From the NCBI GenBank assembly GCA_910575725.1, contig CAJTFE010000008.1, forward strand, positions 62,001 through 126,000: 64,000 nt of DNA. Direction: 5' to 3'. Positions 1 to 9,251 of the stretch are shown piece after piece. This stretch comes from Clostridia bacterium (lineage in GTDB: Bacteria; Bacillota; Clostridia; Lachnospirales; Lachnospiraceae). Both the position numbers and the translations under genes were made by a program. The notes under the pieces are model-generated. The model was given only the letters and a program-made list of their open reading frames with translations, ran no database searches and had not been told where the DNA came from. The first letter of the stretch is position 1. Each line of letters opens with the position of its first letter.

Positions 1-1
1 G

Positions 2-1369
2 GGCCTGCTGGTTCTGGTTTTACTGGTGGGAAGCCTTTTGTCCTCGCCCATTATCAATGCGAAAAAGTACCAGCAGCTGCTCACGGTGGAAAATAGGGAG
101 TTTGCAGAGGACATCAAACCTGTAGACTACAACCAGATTCCCCTTCTTGACAAAGCCTCCGCCGAGCTTTTGGGCAACCGGAAAATGGGAACCATGGTGG
201 AGTACGTATCTCAGTTTGAGGTCAGCAGCATTTACAGCCAGATCAATTATCAAGGGAAGCCTGTCCGTGTAACGCCCCTGGTCTATGCCAGCCCTATAAA
301 ATGGCTGACCAACCAGGCCGACGGCATTCCGGCTTACATTATGATCGATATGGCGACCCAGGAGACGGAGTGCGTCAAGCTGGCGCAGCCTATCCGGTAT
401 TCCATGTCCGAGTATTTTGGGCGGAATATCTACCGCCATCTGCGTTTCAATTATCCCACCTATATCTTCGATCAGCTCAGCTTTGAGATTGACGACGAGG
501 GAACGCCTTACTGGATCTGTCCGGTGAAGCAGTTCAATGTAGGCCTGTTCGGCGGCCAGACCATCGGAAAGGTGGTTCTGTGCAATGCCGTTACCGGGGA
601 AACCCAGAGTATGGACGTGGAGCAGGTTCCGGAGTGGGTGGATCGCGTTTATCCGGCAGATTTGCTGGTGGAGCTTTATGATTATCACGGTATTTTGAAA
701 AACGGCTATTTTAACAGTATCTTAGGACAGAGGGATTGTCTGCGGACGACGGACGGCTTCAATTACATTGCCATGGACGACGACGTGTGGGTATATACCG
801 GCGTAACTTCCGTATCGGGAGACGAGTCTAATGTAGGTTTTGTGCTGATGAACCAGCGGACGATGGAGACACGGTACTATACCTGCGCCGGCGCGGAAGA
901 ATATTCCGCCATGTCCTCAGCAGAAGGACAGGTACAGAACTTAGGCTACCGGGCCGCCTTCCCCCTGCTGCTCAATATATCCGGAGAGCCTACCTATTTT
1001 CTTGCCTTAAAGGACAGCGCGGGTCTGGTGAAGAAGTATGCCATGGTGAATATCCAGCGTTATCAGATAGTGGCTATCGGCGATACGGCGGCAGAGTGTG
1101 AAAAGGCTTACCGCTCTCTGATGGCGGAAAATCAGATTACAAAGACAGATGCGGATGCCATCCAGGAACGGACGGGCGTTATCCGAAAGATTACCCCCGG
1201 AGTGATTGACGGCAATACCTATTATTATCTGATGCTGGAAAACTCCGAGGACATTTTTGAAATCAGTCTGTCTGATTTCGTCGGAATCATCCGCTATGAG
1301 CCTGGAGACCGTATTTCCATGGGCTGTCTGGAAGGGACGGACACCTGGGAGGTTGTAGAGCTTAAGTAA
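2..1369 (+). CDS. Membrane-anchored protein of unknown function (5' truncated)
   Basis: The reading frame is open to the first base of the window, so the start codon lies outside it. The visible part begins with a hydrophobic stretch (GLLVLVLLVGSLL), which looks like the end of a membrane segment. About 435 mostly soluble residues follow, with many Tyr, Asp and Glu and no motif I recognise. It probably has one or more N-terminal membrane helices and a large domain outside the membrane. A GTG at position 26 could be taken as a start, but it would cut the hydrophobic segment in half. The GNAT gene follows 14 bp downstream with a good ribosome-binding site, so the two may be cotranscribed. No function is proposed. 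Confidence 0.7.
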   Translation, partial: GLLVLVLLVGSLLSSPIINAKKYQQLLTVENREFAEDIKPVDYNQIPLLDKASAELLGNRKMGTMVEYVSQFEVSSIYSQINYQGKPVRVTPLVYASPIKWLTNQADGIPAYIMIDMATQETECVKLAQPIRYSMSEYFGRNIYRHLRFNYPTYIFDQLSFEIDDEGTPYWICPVKQFNVGLFGGQTIGKVVLCNAVTGETQSMDVEQVPEWVDRVYPADLLVELYDYHGILKNGYFNSILGQRDCLRTTDGFNYIAMDDDVWVYTGVTSVSGDESNVGFVLMNQRTMETRYYTCAGAEEYSAMSSAEGQVQNLGYRAAFPLLLNISGEPTYFLALKDSAGLVKKYAMVNIQRYQIVAIGDTAAECEKAYRSLMAENQITKTDADAIQERTGVIRKITPGVIDGNTYYYLMLENSEDIFEISLSDFVGIIRYEPGDRISMGCLEGTDTWEVVELK

Positions 1370-1383
1370 GAAAGGAATTCAAA

Positions 1384-2157
1384 ATGGAACAGCTCATCAG
1401 TCGGCTGCAGAAGCCTCAGTGTGCCGCAGCCTTGTTTGCAGAATGGGAAGAGACCCTTATCTGGTCCTGCCTCCAGGGCGTTATGGGCGGTGTATACGGC
1501 GATCATCCAAAGGAGCCGGCCTCTGCGGCAGCGATCCTTGGCGATTTCTGCTTTCTGGCCGGAAAGCCAAGCCAAGCTCTTGCCTCATATAAGCCGGAGG
1601 GCAGCAGCCGGGATTTTATCATCATGATTCCGCAAAACGAGGCATGGGGCAGGGCTATCTTGGAATGCTGGGGGAAAAAAGCAAAGGAAGTCACACGGTA
1701 TGCGGTGAAAAAAGACCCGGATGTATTTGACCGGAAAAAGCTTTTGGAAATGGCTTCCCGGCTGCCTGAAGGATGTGTCATAAGGCCCATTGATCAAGAA
1801 CTGTACCTTCGATGCAGGAACAGGGAATGGAGCCGGGATTTGGTGGGCCAGTACCGGAATTTTGCAGAATATGAGAGGCTTGGACTTGGCTTTGCCGTCT
1901 TAAAGGGCAATGAAATCATAGCGGGAGCGTCCTCTTATTCTGCTTATCAGGAAGGGATCGAGATCCAGATTGATACCAGAAGGGATCACCGCAGAAAAGG
2001 GCTGGCCCGCGCCTGCGGCGCCGCATTAATTCTGGAATGCCGAAAGCGCGGACTGTATCCAAGCTGGGACGCCCAGAATCCGGAATCCCTGGCCTTGGCC
2101 CGGCAGCTTGGCTATCAGATGTCTCATCCCTATACGGCTTATGAAGTTTTGTTGTGA
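1384..2157 (+). CDS. GNAT-family N-acetyltransferase (ZmaR/GNAT_acetyltran type)
   Basis: 257 aa. The C-terminal half carries the acetyl-CoA binding signature of GNAT enzymes (HRRKGLA at about residue 203, with an Arg/Gly-rich loop followed by a helix). The closing segment places a Trp-Asp before an Asn-x-x-Ser near 'SWDAQNPES', as in the GNAT_acetyltran family. The N-terminal half is a poorly conserved substrate domain. The length fits this family (about 260 aa). AAGGAATTC ahead of ATG 1384 supplies the ribosome-binding site. The substrate cannot be read from the sequence; relatives acetylate small molecules or antibiotics. Confidence 0.75.
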   Translation: MEQLISRLQKPQCAAALFAEWEETLIWSCLQGVMGGVYGDHPKEPASAAAILGDFCFLAGKPSQALASYKPEGSSRDFIIMIPQNEAWGRAILECWGKKAKEVTRYAVKKDPDVFDRKKLLEMASRLPEGCVIRPIDQELYLRCRNREWSRDLVGQYRNFAEYERLGLGFAVLKGNEIIAGASSYSAYQEGIEIQIDTRRDHRRKGLARACGAALILECRKRGLYPSWDAQNPESLALARQLGYQMSHPYTAYEVLL

Positions 2158-2211
2158 AAAAGAGAGACATATCTCCCCTTGCTCACCGGGGATAGGAAGA
2201 AGAGTAGCAGT

Positions 2212-3438
2212 ATGAGCAAAATCCTAATTGTCGGCGGCGGAGCTGCCGGGATGATGGCCTCTGTATTTGCCGGACGCAATGGCCATGAGGTTCATCTTTT
2301 TGAAAAAAATGAAAAGACAGGAAAGAAGCTCTATATCACAGGCAAGGGCCGCTGCAACCTTACCAATGCCTGCGAGATGGATACGCTGTTTGAGAGCGTC
2401 TGCACCAATGGAAAGTTTCTTTACAGTGCTTTTTACGGCTTTACCAATGAGGATGCCATGGATTTTTTTGAAAAGGCAGGGGTTCCTCTGAAGGTGGAGC
2501 GGGGAAACCGGGTGTTTCCAAGGTCGGACCGCTCGGCCGATGTACTGGACGGGCTGCGCCGGCAGATGAAGCAGGTGGGAGTCCAGGTGCATCTGCATGC
2601 GGAAGCGGCAGACATTATAATAGAAGAAGGACATGCCGCCGGCATCTGTCTGTCTGACGGAAAGCAGATTACAGGGGACGCCGTTATCATAGCAACCGGC
2701 GGCCTCTCCTATAGGAGCACCGGATCCACCGGGGACGGATACCGCTTTGCCGAGAAGCTGGGGCATAAGGTAACCCCCTGCCAGCCGGCTCTGGTTCCCC
2801 TTAATATCCGTGAGCCTTTTGTAAAAGAGCTCCAGGGACTTTCCCTGAAAAATGTGGAAATCTGTATCCGAAACGGCAAAAAGGAGCTTTACCGGGAATT
2901 TGGGGAGATGCTCTTTACCCATTTCGGCGTCAGCGGCCCTCTGATTCTCACGGCCAGCAGCCATGTAGGAAAGCTTGCTGCCAGGCAGGAGTTAACCCTG
3001 GTTCTGGATCTGAAGCCGGCTCTGACCATGGAACAGCTGGATCAGCGGATTCTCCGGGATTTTGAGGAGCATAAAAATAAAGCTTTTAAAAATGCCGTCA
3101 CCGGACTTTTTCCGGCAAAGCTGGTTCCGGTTATGATTTCTTTAAGCGGCATCAGCCCGGACAAGAAGATTCACGAGATCTCCCGGGAGGAGCGGCAGCA
3201 TTTTGCATCTCTTATCAAGCATCTGGAAATGACCGTCACCGGGCTTAGGGGCTTTGAGGAGGCGATTATCACCCGGGGAGGGGTGTCCGTTAAAGAAATC
3301 AATCCTTCCACCATGGAATCTAAGCTGGTTCCGGGACTCTATTTTATCGGAGAGGTTCTGGATCTGGACGCAGTTACCGGAGGCTTTAACCTGCAGATTG
3401 CCTGGTCTACCGCTTATGCGGCTGGGAACGGGGTCTGA
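2212..3438 (+). CDS. NAD(P)/FAD-dependent oxidoreductase, BaiN/HI0933 family
   Basis: 408 aa from ATG 2212. A TTG 33 bp upstream is in frame but gives an unlikely polar extension, and AGGAAG precedes 2212. The N-terminus has the FAD dinucleotide-binding motif (VGGGAAGMMAS) and then the family signature GKGRCNLTNA around residues 43-52. The C-terminus has the typical 'FIGEVLDLDAVTGGFN' segment that closes over the flavin. The family (HI0933/YhiN, aminoacetone oxidase, BaiN) consists of cytoplasmic flavoproteins. BaiN was reported to reduce bile-acid intermediates, but most members have no proven substrate. The association with cmk-ispH-rpsA downstream is common in Clostridia, which suggests a housekeeping role. 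Confidence 0.85.
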   Translation: MSKILIVGGGAAGMMASVFAGRNGHEVHLFEKNEKTGKKLYITGKGRCNLTNACEMDTLFESVCTNGKFLYSAFYGFTNEDAMDFFEKAGVPLKVERGNRVFPRSDRSADVLDGLRRQMKQVGVQVHLHAEAADIIIEEGHAAGICLSDGKQITGDAVIIATGGLSYRSTGSTGDGYRFAEKLGHKVTPCQPALVPLNIREPFVKELQGLSLKNVEICIRNGKKELYREFGEMLFTHFGVSGPLILTASSHVGKLAARQELTLVLDLKPALTMEQLDQRILRDFEEHKNKAFKNAVTGLFPAKLVPVMISLSGISPDKKIHEISREERQHFASLIKHLEMTVTGLRGFEEAIITRGGVSVKEINPSTMESKLVPGLYFIGEVLDLDAVTGGFNLQIAWSTAYAAGNGV

Positions 3439-3495
3439 TGTACCAGCGGCTTTACCCTTTAGTGCTGTCGCACAGCGACTTTTAATAGGAGGAGT
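3439..3495 (+). repeat. Repeat family A, copy A1 (3' part only), upstream of cmk
   Basis: This 57-bp gap carries the conserved tail of repeat family A: GCGGCTTTACCC, then TTTAGTGC, then the small hairpin GTCGCACAGCGAC, then TTTTAATAGGAGG, which doubles as the cmk ribosome-binding site. The same tail is found in reverse orientation at 27.57, 27.75 and 36.06 kb. The left half, including the partner strand of the main stem, is missing here. This is a truncated copy, or only the tail was kept. Confidence 0.8.
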
Positions 3496-3501
3496 ATGAT
3501 T

Positions 3502-4161
3502 ATGAGTTACCAGATTGCTATTGACGGCCCGGCGGGCGCCGGGAAAAGTACAATTGCCAAGGAGATTGCCAAGAGACTTGGATTTATTTATGTGGATACG
3601 GGAGCTATGTACCGTGCTATGGCTTTGTATCTGCTGCGCAAGGAGATTCCCATGGATGACTCTGGGAAAATCAGCGACGCCAGCCAGGCGGCGGATATCA
3701 CCATTGCCTACAAGGACGGGCTTCAGCAGGTGCTTCTTGACGGGGAGAATGTGACGGGGCTTTTGCGCACGGAGGAGGTTGGGAATATGGCTTCTGTTTC
3801 CTCGGCCAATCCGGATGTGCGGAAGAAGCTGGTTGAGCTGCAGCAGGAGCTGGCGAACCGGGAGAACGTAGTGATGGACGGCCGGGATATCGGAACCTGC
3901 GTGCTTCCGGCTGCCGATGTAAAGATTTATCTGACGGCTTCTGTAGGCTGCAGGGCGAAGAGGCGGTTTGACGAGCTGACGGCTAAGGGTGAGGCCTGCG
4001 ATCTTGCAGTGATTGAGGCAGATATTGCGAAGCGTGATCACCAGGATATGACACGGGAACATTCACCTCTTCGGCAGGCGGAGGATGCGGTTCTTCTGGA
4101 TTCTTCGGAACTGACGATTCAGGAGGTTGTGGAAAAGATACTCGCGCTTGTTAAAAGGTGA
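3502..4161 (+). CDS. cmk: Cytidylate kinase
   Basis: 219 aa. Phosphorylates CMP and dCMP with ATP in the cytoplasm, for RNA, DNA and lipid precursor supply. The P-loop GPAGAGKST is at residues 8-16 and is followed by the family motif VDTGAMYRAM. Further Cmk segments are MDGRDIGT near residue 130 and the Arg-rich lid (RRFDEL, AKRDHQDMTRE). Start: AGGAGG at 3488-3493 is well spaced for ATG 3502; an ATG at 3496 is only 2-3 nt from it. It lies between the BaiN-like gene and ispH-rpsA, a usual clostridial arrangement. The ribosome-binding site is part of a repeat-A tail. Confidence 0.95.
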   Translation: MSYQIAIDGPAGAGKSTIAKEIAKRLGFIYVDTGAMYRAMALYLLRKEIPMDDSGKISDASQAADITIAYKDGLQQVLLDGENVTGLLRTEEVGNMASVSSANPDVRKKLVELQQELANRENVVMDGRDIGTCVLPAADVKIYLTASVGCRAKRRFDELTAKGEACDLAVIEADIAKRDHQDMTREHSPLRQAEDAVLLDSSELTIQEVVEKILALVKR

Positions 4162-4167
4162 TGGGGT

Positions 4168-4755
4168 GTGGCGGAGGGAATGACGCAGCAGCAGATGTTT
4201 CAGGCCCTGCAGTCGGCTCCAAAACCAAGGTATCAACCGTATCATTTGCGGCTTACAACAAGCCAGGAAAAGGATTTGGGTATGAAACGTCCCCGCAAGC
4301 CGGGTGGGATTGCCGTTCATCCTATTGTGGCTTTTGCAATGAAGGAATATTTTAACCGCCTTCCCCTGACGGCCTATGACTGGGGGAAGGACTTAGGTCG
4401 TATGAAAACTTTGAAGCTGGAGCCAAGGGGCAGGAAGGAGGGGACGGATACGGTTTATATTTGTCCGCCTTCTGAGTATTTTCCGCCGGAGCCTTATTAC
4501 TATGATCTTTATGACTGGTCCATCATCGGGAAAATGACCGGACTGCGGACCCTTGTCATCGAGCATATTTATGTGGATGATTTTTCCTTTTTAAGATATT
4601 GTAGAAATGTACGCAGGCTGTCTTTGTACGGCACGAATTTTTCTGATTGCAGACTTTTGCTGGAAATGCCGAATCTGAAGGAAGCGGATCTGCATCTTTG
4701 TCCCTTAGAGCATGAGGAAATTTTAGCTGCTTTGTCCATAAGCTGCCGCAGATAA
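4168..4755 (+). CDS. Leucine-rich-repeat-like protein of unknown function
   Basis: 195 aa from GTG 4168, 6 bp after the cmk stop, with AGGTGATGGGG upstream. An ATG at 4183 is possible, but its Shine-Dalgarno abuts the codon. From about residue 120 there are short LRR-like units (GLRTLVIEH, NVRRLSLYG, NLKEADLHL), which suggests a small solenoid. No signal peptide or membrane helix is visible. It interrupts the common cmk-ispH-rpsA order and may be a recent or lineage-specific insertion. It is probably cotranscribed with cmk. Function unknown. Confidence 0.6.
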   Translation: MAEGMTQQQMFQALQSAPKPRYQPYHLRLTTSQEKDLGMKRPRKPGGIAVHPIVAFAMKEYFNRLPLTAYDWGKDLGRMKTLKLEPRGRKEGTDTVYICPPSEYFPPEPYYYDLYDWSIIGKMTGLRTLVIEHIYVDDFSFLRYCRNVRRLSLYGTNFSDCRLLLEMPNLKEADLHLCPLEHEEILAALSISCRR

Positions 4756-4842
4756 GATATGGAATGTTTTTATATCTTGTCGGATATCGTTTGCCTTAAA
4801 CGGCCAATGCCAAATAAAAGTAATAAAAGAAAGGATCCCACT

Positions 4843-5694
4843 ATGGAAGTAAAACTCGCCAAAACCGCCGGCTTCTGTTTCGGCGTGCAAAGAGCCGTTG
4901 ACACGGTTTATACCCAGATAGAAGAAGGAGCATTTCCCATTTACACGTATGGCCCCATCGTACATAACGAAACCGTGGTACAGGAGCTGGAAGAGCAGGG
5001 CGTCCGTGTCCTAAGTACAAAGGAAGAGTTGAGCAGCTTAAAAGAGGGAACCGTCATCATCCGTGCTCACGGCGTAGGAAAGCATATCTATGATCTGCTG
5101 GAAGATAAAGGAATCCGCCTGGTGGACGCCACCTGCCCCTTTGTCCGCAAGATCCACCGCATCGTCCAGAAGGAAGGCGCAAACGGCCGGAAGATTCTGA
5201 TCATCGGCAATGCCAGACACCCGGAGGTAGAAGGCATCCGCGGCTGGTGCAGTACCTCCTCCTATGTGGTTGAATCCATAGAAGAGGCCCAAAATTTCAC
5301 CGTGGATCCCAGGGAAAAGCTTTGCGTCGTATCGCAAACGACATTTAACTACAAGAAATTTAAAGATATGGTTGAAATTATTTCGAAAAAGGGTTATGAT
5401 ATAATTGTTTTAAATACGATCTGTAGTGCCACAGAGGAGCGGCAGACGGAAGCCAGGCAGATTGCATCCCAATCAGATGCCATGATTGTCATAGGCGGAA
5501 GCCACAGCTCCAACACGCAGAAGCTATTTGAAATATGTAAGAAGGAATGTGAAAATACTTACCATATACAGAAACTAGAGGATTTGGATTTAAAGGCATC
5601 GCAATCCATTCGTTGCGTAGGTATTACCGCAGGGGCTTCCACCCCAAAGAAAATTATTGAGGAGGTTCAAAAACATGTCGGAATTAAGTTTTGA
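4843..5694 (+). CDS. ispH: 4-hydroxy-3-methylbut-2-enyl diphosphate reductase
   Basis: 283 aa. Last step of the MEP isoprenoid pathway: reduces HMBPP to IPP and DMAPP with a [4Fe-4S] cluster. The three cluster cysteines are visible: Cys12 in AGFCFGV, one in DATCPFV and one in NTICSATEERQ. The His residues of HPEVEG and RAHGVG and the SxN motif (GGSHSSNTQK) line the active site. The start is ATG 4843 after AAAGGATCC; an upstream in-frame ATG at 4759 would add unrelated residues. The 3' end overlaps rpsA by 20 bp, which implies translational coupling. In many Clostridia these two are one fused polypeptide; here they are separate. Confidence 0.95.
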   Translation: MEVKLAKTAGFCFGVQRAVDTVYTQIEEGAFPIYTYGPIVHNETVVQELEEQGVRVLSTKEELSSLKEGTVIIRAHGVGKHIYDLLEDKGIRLVDATCPFVRKIHRIVQKEGANGRKILIIGNARHPEVEGIRGWCSTSSYVVESIEEAQNFTVDPREKLCVVSQTTFNYKKFKDMVEIISKKGYDIIVLNTICSATEERQTEARQIASQSDAMIVIGGSHSSNTQKLFEICKKECENTYHIQKLEDLDLKASQSIRCVGITAGASTPKKIIEEVQKHVGIKF

Positions 5695-6802
5695 ACAAAT
5701 GCTGGAAGATTCATTAAAAACAATACGGAATGGAGAGGTTGTCGAGGGCACTGTTATTGATGTCAAAGAAGATGAGATCATCTTAAACATAGGCTACAAA
5801 TCAGACGGTATTCTTACCAAGAACGAATACAGCAACACTCCGGTGGATCTGACCACCTGCGTATCCGTCGGCGATACCATGGAGGTTAAGGTACTGAAGG
5901 TAAATGACGGGGAAGGACAAGTACTCCTTACCTATAAGAGACTGGCAGCCGAGAGAGCAAGCAAGCGGCTGAAAGAAGCATTCGAGAATGAAGAGGTAAT
6001 TACCGCAACCGTAACCCAGGCCCTTGACGGCGGCTTGAGCGTTGTTGTGGACGAGTCCAGAGTATTTATTCCTGCCAGCCTGGTATCCGACACCTATGAG
6101 CGGAATCTTGCCAAGTATGAGGGGCAGGAGATCAGCTTTATTATTACAGAGTTCAATCCCAGAAGAGGCCGAATTATCGGCAACCGCAAGCAGCTTGTCG
6201 TTGCTGAGAAGGCAGAGCTTCAGAAGGCTTTGTTTGAGCGCATCCAGGTAGGCGACGTGGTAGACGGCGTAGTAAAGAACGTCACGGATTTCGGCGCCTT
6301 TGTGGATCTGGGCGGCGCTGACGGCCTTCTGCATATCTCCGAGATGTCCTGGGGCCGTGTGGAGAATCCCAAGAAGGTATTCAAGGTAGGCCAGGAGATC
6401 ACGGTTCTGATTAAAGATATCAACGATACCAAGATTGCTTTGAGCCTGAAGTTTGAGGATCAGAATCCCTGGTTAGATGCGGCTGTTAAGTATGCACCGG
6501 GCAACATCGTAGAGGGAAGAGTAGCCAGAATGACGGATTTCGGCGCTTTTGTAGAGCTGGAACCGGGTGTGGACGCCCTTCTTCATGTATCCCAGATTTC
6601 CAGAGAGCATGTAGAGAAGCCGGCTGATATTCTTGCAATCGGCCAGGAGATCGAAGCAAAGATCGTAGACTTCAATGAAGAGGATCGGAAGATCAGCCTG
6701 AGCATGAAGGCTCTTCAGGCATCCCAGAGTGAACCGGAAGAGGAATATGATGAGGACGTGGCAGACGTAGATATTGATGCAGTTGCCGCTGAGGAAGAGT
6801 AA
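5675..6802 (+). CDS. rpsA: 30S ribosomal protein S1 homolog
   Basis: 375 aa with four S1 RNA-binding domains, beginning at about residues 18 (GEVVEGTVIDV), 105, 190 (GDVVDGVVKNVTDFGAFVDL) and 275 (GNIVEGRVARMTDFGAFVEL), then an acidic tail (EEEYDEDVADVD). It binds mRNA and helps translation initiation. Firmicutes S1 proteins are shorter than the six-domain E. coli form, so four domains is normal. ATG 5675 lies inside the end of ispH after GGAGG at 5661-5665, and the overlap suggests coupled translation. An upstream in-frame ATG at 5657 is possible but has no better ribosome-binding site. Confidence 0.93.
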   Translation: MSELSFEQMLEDSLKTIRNGEVVEGTVIDVKEDEIILNIGYKSDGILTKNEYSNTPVDLTTCVSVGDTMEVKVLKVNDGEGQVLLTYKRLAAERASKRLKEAFENEEVITATVTQALDGGLSVVVDESRVFIPASLVSDTYERNLAKYEGQEISFIITEFNPRRGRIIGNRKQLVVAEKAELQKALFERIQVGDVVDGVVKNVTDFGAFVDLGGADGLLHISEMSWGRVENPKKVFKVGQEITVLIKDINDTKIALSLKFEDQNPWLDAAVKYAPGNIVEGRVARMTDFGAFVELEPGVDALLHVSQISREHVEKPADILAIGQEIEAKIVDFNEEDRKISLSMKALQASQSEPEEEYDEDVADVDIDAVAAEEE

Positions 6803-6861
6803 GCATCCATCGGACGGCTCCGGCATATTATTTGCAGAAATTAAAGAGTGAGATAAGTGAC

Positions 6862-6893
6862 GGGAGGACAGGCACGAGCGTGCGTGTCCTCGC
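6862..6893 (+). other. Hairpin in the rpsA-rnfC gap, function unclear
   Basis: GAGGACA-GGCAC and GTGC-GTGTCCTC form a GC-rich stem with one mismatch around a GAGC loop. No run of T follows, so it is not a standard intrinsic terminator. It could be a weak terminator for rpsA or a leader structure for rnfC. The rest of the 180-bp gap shows nothing else I can support. Confidence 0.4.
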
Positions 6894-6982
6894 GCCTTGT
6901 AAAGAGAGACATTCTTTTATTTCAGGAATCAGGCCCTGCATGATCACAAAAGAAAGTAACGGCTGTAGGAAGAGAGGAACTT

Positions 6983-8299
6983 ATGGCACATTCAACTTTT
7001 AAAGGCGGGATTCATCCCCATAAACGGAAACGATTTACCAGAGAAAAGCCCATCCGGGAGTATTATCCCAAGGGAGAGCTGGTTTATCCGGTGTCCCAGC
7101 ATATAGGAGGCCCGGCCGTTCCCATTGTAAAGGTGGGAGAACGGGTGTTAAAGGGGCAGGTCATTGCCAAAGCGGACGGCTATATCTCTGTCCCCATCCA
7201 TGCATCGGTGTCCGGAACCGTAACGGCCATTGAACCCCGAATGACCGTTTCCGGCAATGCGGTGTTATCCATTGTAGTGGAAAATGACAATCAGTATGAG
7301 CGTATCCCGATTGAAAGCTTCCGTCCCTGGCAGGAGCTGGAGCCGGGGGATCGGATTCTGCAGATTCAGCGGGCCGGAATTGTGGGTATGGGAGGCGCAG
7401 GCTTTCCCACTCATGTGAAGCTGGCAGTAAAAAATCCAAAGAAAATCCGTACCGTAATTGTAAACTGCTCCGAATGCGAACCCTATCTGACCTCAGACTA
7501 CCGTCGGATGGTGGAGAATCCGGAGTGGCTTGTGATGGGACTTAAGATGATCTTAAGCCTCTTTGAGCGCGCCGTAGGCATCTTTGCCATTGAGGACAGC
7601 AAGCGGGATGCTGTCACGGCGCTGCAGCTTGCCTCCGGAAAGGAAAGCCGGATGGAGGTAAAGGTACTGGAGACCAAGTATCCCCAGGGTTCTGAGCGGA
7701 TGCTGATTTATGCCTGCACAGGAAAAGAGATCAATTCTTCCAAGCTCCCTGCGGATGCAGGCTGTATTGTCCACAATGTTGATACGGTCTGCGCCATTTA
7801 CCAGGCTCTGGCCTTTGGACGTCCCCTGACAGAACGGGTGGTGACGGTGACGGGAAAAGCCCTTGTGAATCCCCGGAACTTTAACGTTCCCATTGGAACC
7901 AGCTTTGCAGAGCTCATTGACGCGGCGGGCGGTTTTTCCGTGGAGCCTAAGAAGCTTGTGGCAGGAGGCCCCATGATGGGAATCAGTCTTTTCGATCTGA
8001 ATGTGCCTGTTGTCAAGACCTCATCCGCCCTGCTCTGTATGACAAAGGACGACGCGGCGCGCTTCCGGCCAAGCGCCTGTATCCGCTGCGGCTCCTGTGT
8101 GGAGGCATGTCCGGAGGGGCTTCTGCCTGCAAAGCTGGCAGAGCTGGCGGAACATTTTAAGGAAGAAGAATTCCGGTCTATGTACGGTATGGAATGTATG
8201 GAATGCGGAAGCTGCAGCTATGTGTGCCCGGCCAGGCGGCATCTGACCCAGTCCATCCGGGCCATGCGCCGGGGGCTTCTGGCAAAGGGAAAGAGGTAG
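6983..8299 (+). CDS. rnfC: RnfC-like electron transport subunit (second copy)
   Basis: 438 aa. RnfC is the peripheral NADH-oxidising subunit that carries FMN and two [4Fe-4S] clusters. Visible: the N-terminal GGIHPHKRK segment, an RnfC barrel-sandwich region (residues 30-110), the GIVGMGGAGFPTHVK loop of the NADH/FMN fold near residue 130, and two cluster motifs, CIRCGSCVEACP and CMECGSCSYVCP, near residues 365 and 405. It is a full-length copy distinct from the RnfC of the complete operon at 63-64 kb. It has only rnfD downstream (16-bp gap) and a convergent apbE. Whether it joins the main complex, replaces its RnfC or forms another complex cannot be told from the sequence. Confidence 0.85.
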   Translation: MAHSTFKGGIHPHKRKRFTREKPIREYYPKGELVYPVSQHIGGPAVPIVKVGERVLKGQVIAKADGYISVPIHASVSGTVTAIEPRMTVSGNAVLSIVVENDNQYERIPIESFRPWQELEPGDRILQIQRAGIVGMGGAGFPTHVKLAVKNPKKIRTVIVNCSECEPYLTSDYRRMVENPEWLVMGLKMILSLFERAVGIFAIEDSKRDAVTALQLASGKESRMEVKVLETKYPQGSERMLIYACTGKEINSSKLPADAGCIVHNVDTVCAIYQALAFGRPLTERVVTVTGKALVNPRNFNVPIGTSFAELIDAAGGFSVEPKKLVAGGPMMGISLFDLNVPVVKTSSALLCMTKDDAARFRPSACIRCGSCVEACPEGLLPAKLAELAEHFKEEEFRSMYGMECMECGSCSYVCPARRHLTQSIRAMRRGLLAKGKR

Positions 8300-8315
8300 G
8301 AGAGGAGAAGCTTAG

Positions 8316-9239
8316 ATGGAAAATAAAAGAAATGTATCGGTAGCTCCTCACATCAGAGGAACCATGTCTACCTCCAAAATTATGAGGCTTGTGATTCTGG
8401 CCCTGCTGCCTGCGGCCGGATTTGGCATCTACAATTTCGGCATCCGTGCCCTTTATCATATGATTGTGTGTATTGTAACCTGTGTGCTTACGGAATTTAC
8501 CTATGAGGCCTTTGCAGACCGGCCTGTCGCAATCGGAGATTTCAGCTCTGCGGTTACCGGGCTCTTACTGGCCCTGTCCCTTCCGGTCAATGCGCCCCTC
8601 TGGATTGGATTTGCAGGCGGTGTGTTTGCGATTCTGATTGTGAAGATGCTCTTTGGTGGAATCGGGCAGAATATCGTGAATCCGGCTTTGGCGGGACGCT
8701 GCTTTCTTCTGATTTCCTTTGCAAGGCATATGACCAGCTTTGCCTGCGACGCCTACACCGGCCCCACGCCTCTGGAAGCCTTGAAACAGGGCGATGCGGT
8801 AGATCCGCTGTATCTTATTTTTGGAAATACGGGAGGGTGTATCGGAGAGACCTCTGCCCTGGCCATTCTGCTTGGGGCGGTCATTCTTCTGGGATTCGGA
8901 ATTATCAATCTGCGGATTCCGGCCTCCTGCTTTGCGGTGTTTACCGGAATGCTGATTTTCTTAGGGGGAAGAGGCTTTGACGAGATCTACCTGGTTCAGG
9001 AGCTTTGCAGCGGAGGGCTGATGCTTGCCTTCTGGTTTATGGCCACGGACTATACCACTTCTCCCATTACAAAAAGGGGGCAGCTTCTCTACGGAGCCAT
9101 CATCGGTGCCCTGGCCGCTGTGTTCCGGCTGTACGGCAGCGCCCTGGAGGGCGTATCCTACGCCATACTTCTGACGAATCTTCTGACGCCTATTATTGAA
9201 AAGATAACGGTTCCAAGAGCCTTTGGGCGAAGACGTTAG
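8316..9239 (+). CDS. rnfD: RnfD-like membrane subunit (second copy)
   Basis: 307 aa, strongly hydrophobic, about nine to ten membrane segments, NqrB/RnfD family. In RnfD an FMN is attached covalently to a Thr in a (S/T)GAT-type motif by ApbE. Here the corresponding site near residue 149 reads TGPTPLEAL, so the usual Ala is Pro. The other RnfD of this window has SGATPLEML. The rest keeps family landmarks (LFGGIGQNIVNPALAGRCFLL and FWFMATDYTTSP). ATG 8316 follows GGAGAGGAGA. The gene ends 12 bp before the stop of the convergent apbE with no obvious hairpin between them. Confidence 0.85.
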   Translation: MENKRNVSVAPHIRGTMSTSKIMRLVILALLPAAGFGIYNFGIRALYHMIVCIVTCVLTEFTYEAFADRPVAIGDFSSAVTGLLLALSLPVNAPLWIGFAGGVFAILIVKMLFGGIGQNIVNPALAGRCFLLISFARHMTSFACDAYTGPTPLEALKQGDAVDPLYLIFGNTGGCIGETSALAILLGAVILLGFGIINLRIPASCFAVFTGMLIFLGGRGFDEIYLVQELCSGGLMLAFWFMATDYTTSPITKRGQLLYGAIIGALAAVFRLYGSALEGVSYAILLTNLLTPIIEKITVPRAFGRRR

Positions 9240-9251
9240 AATCTGTTCTGT

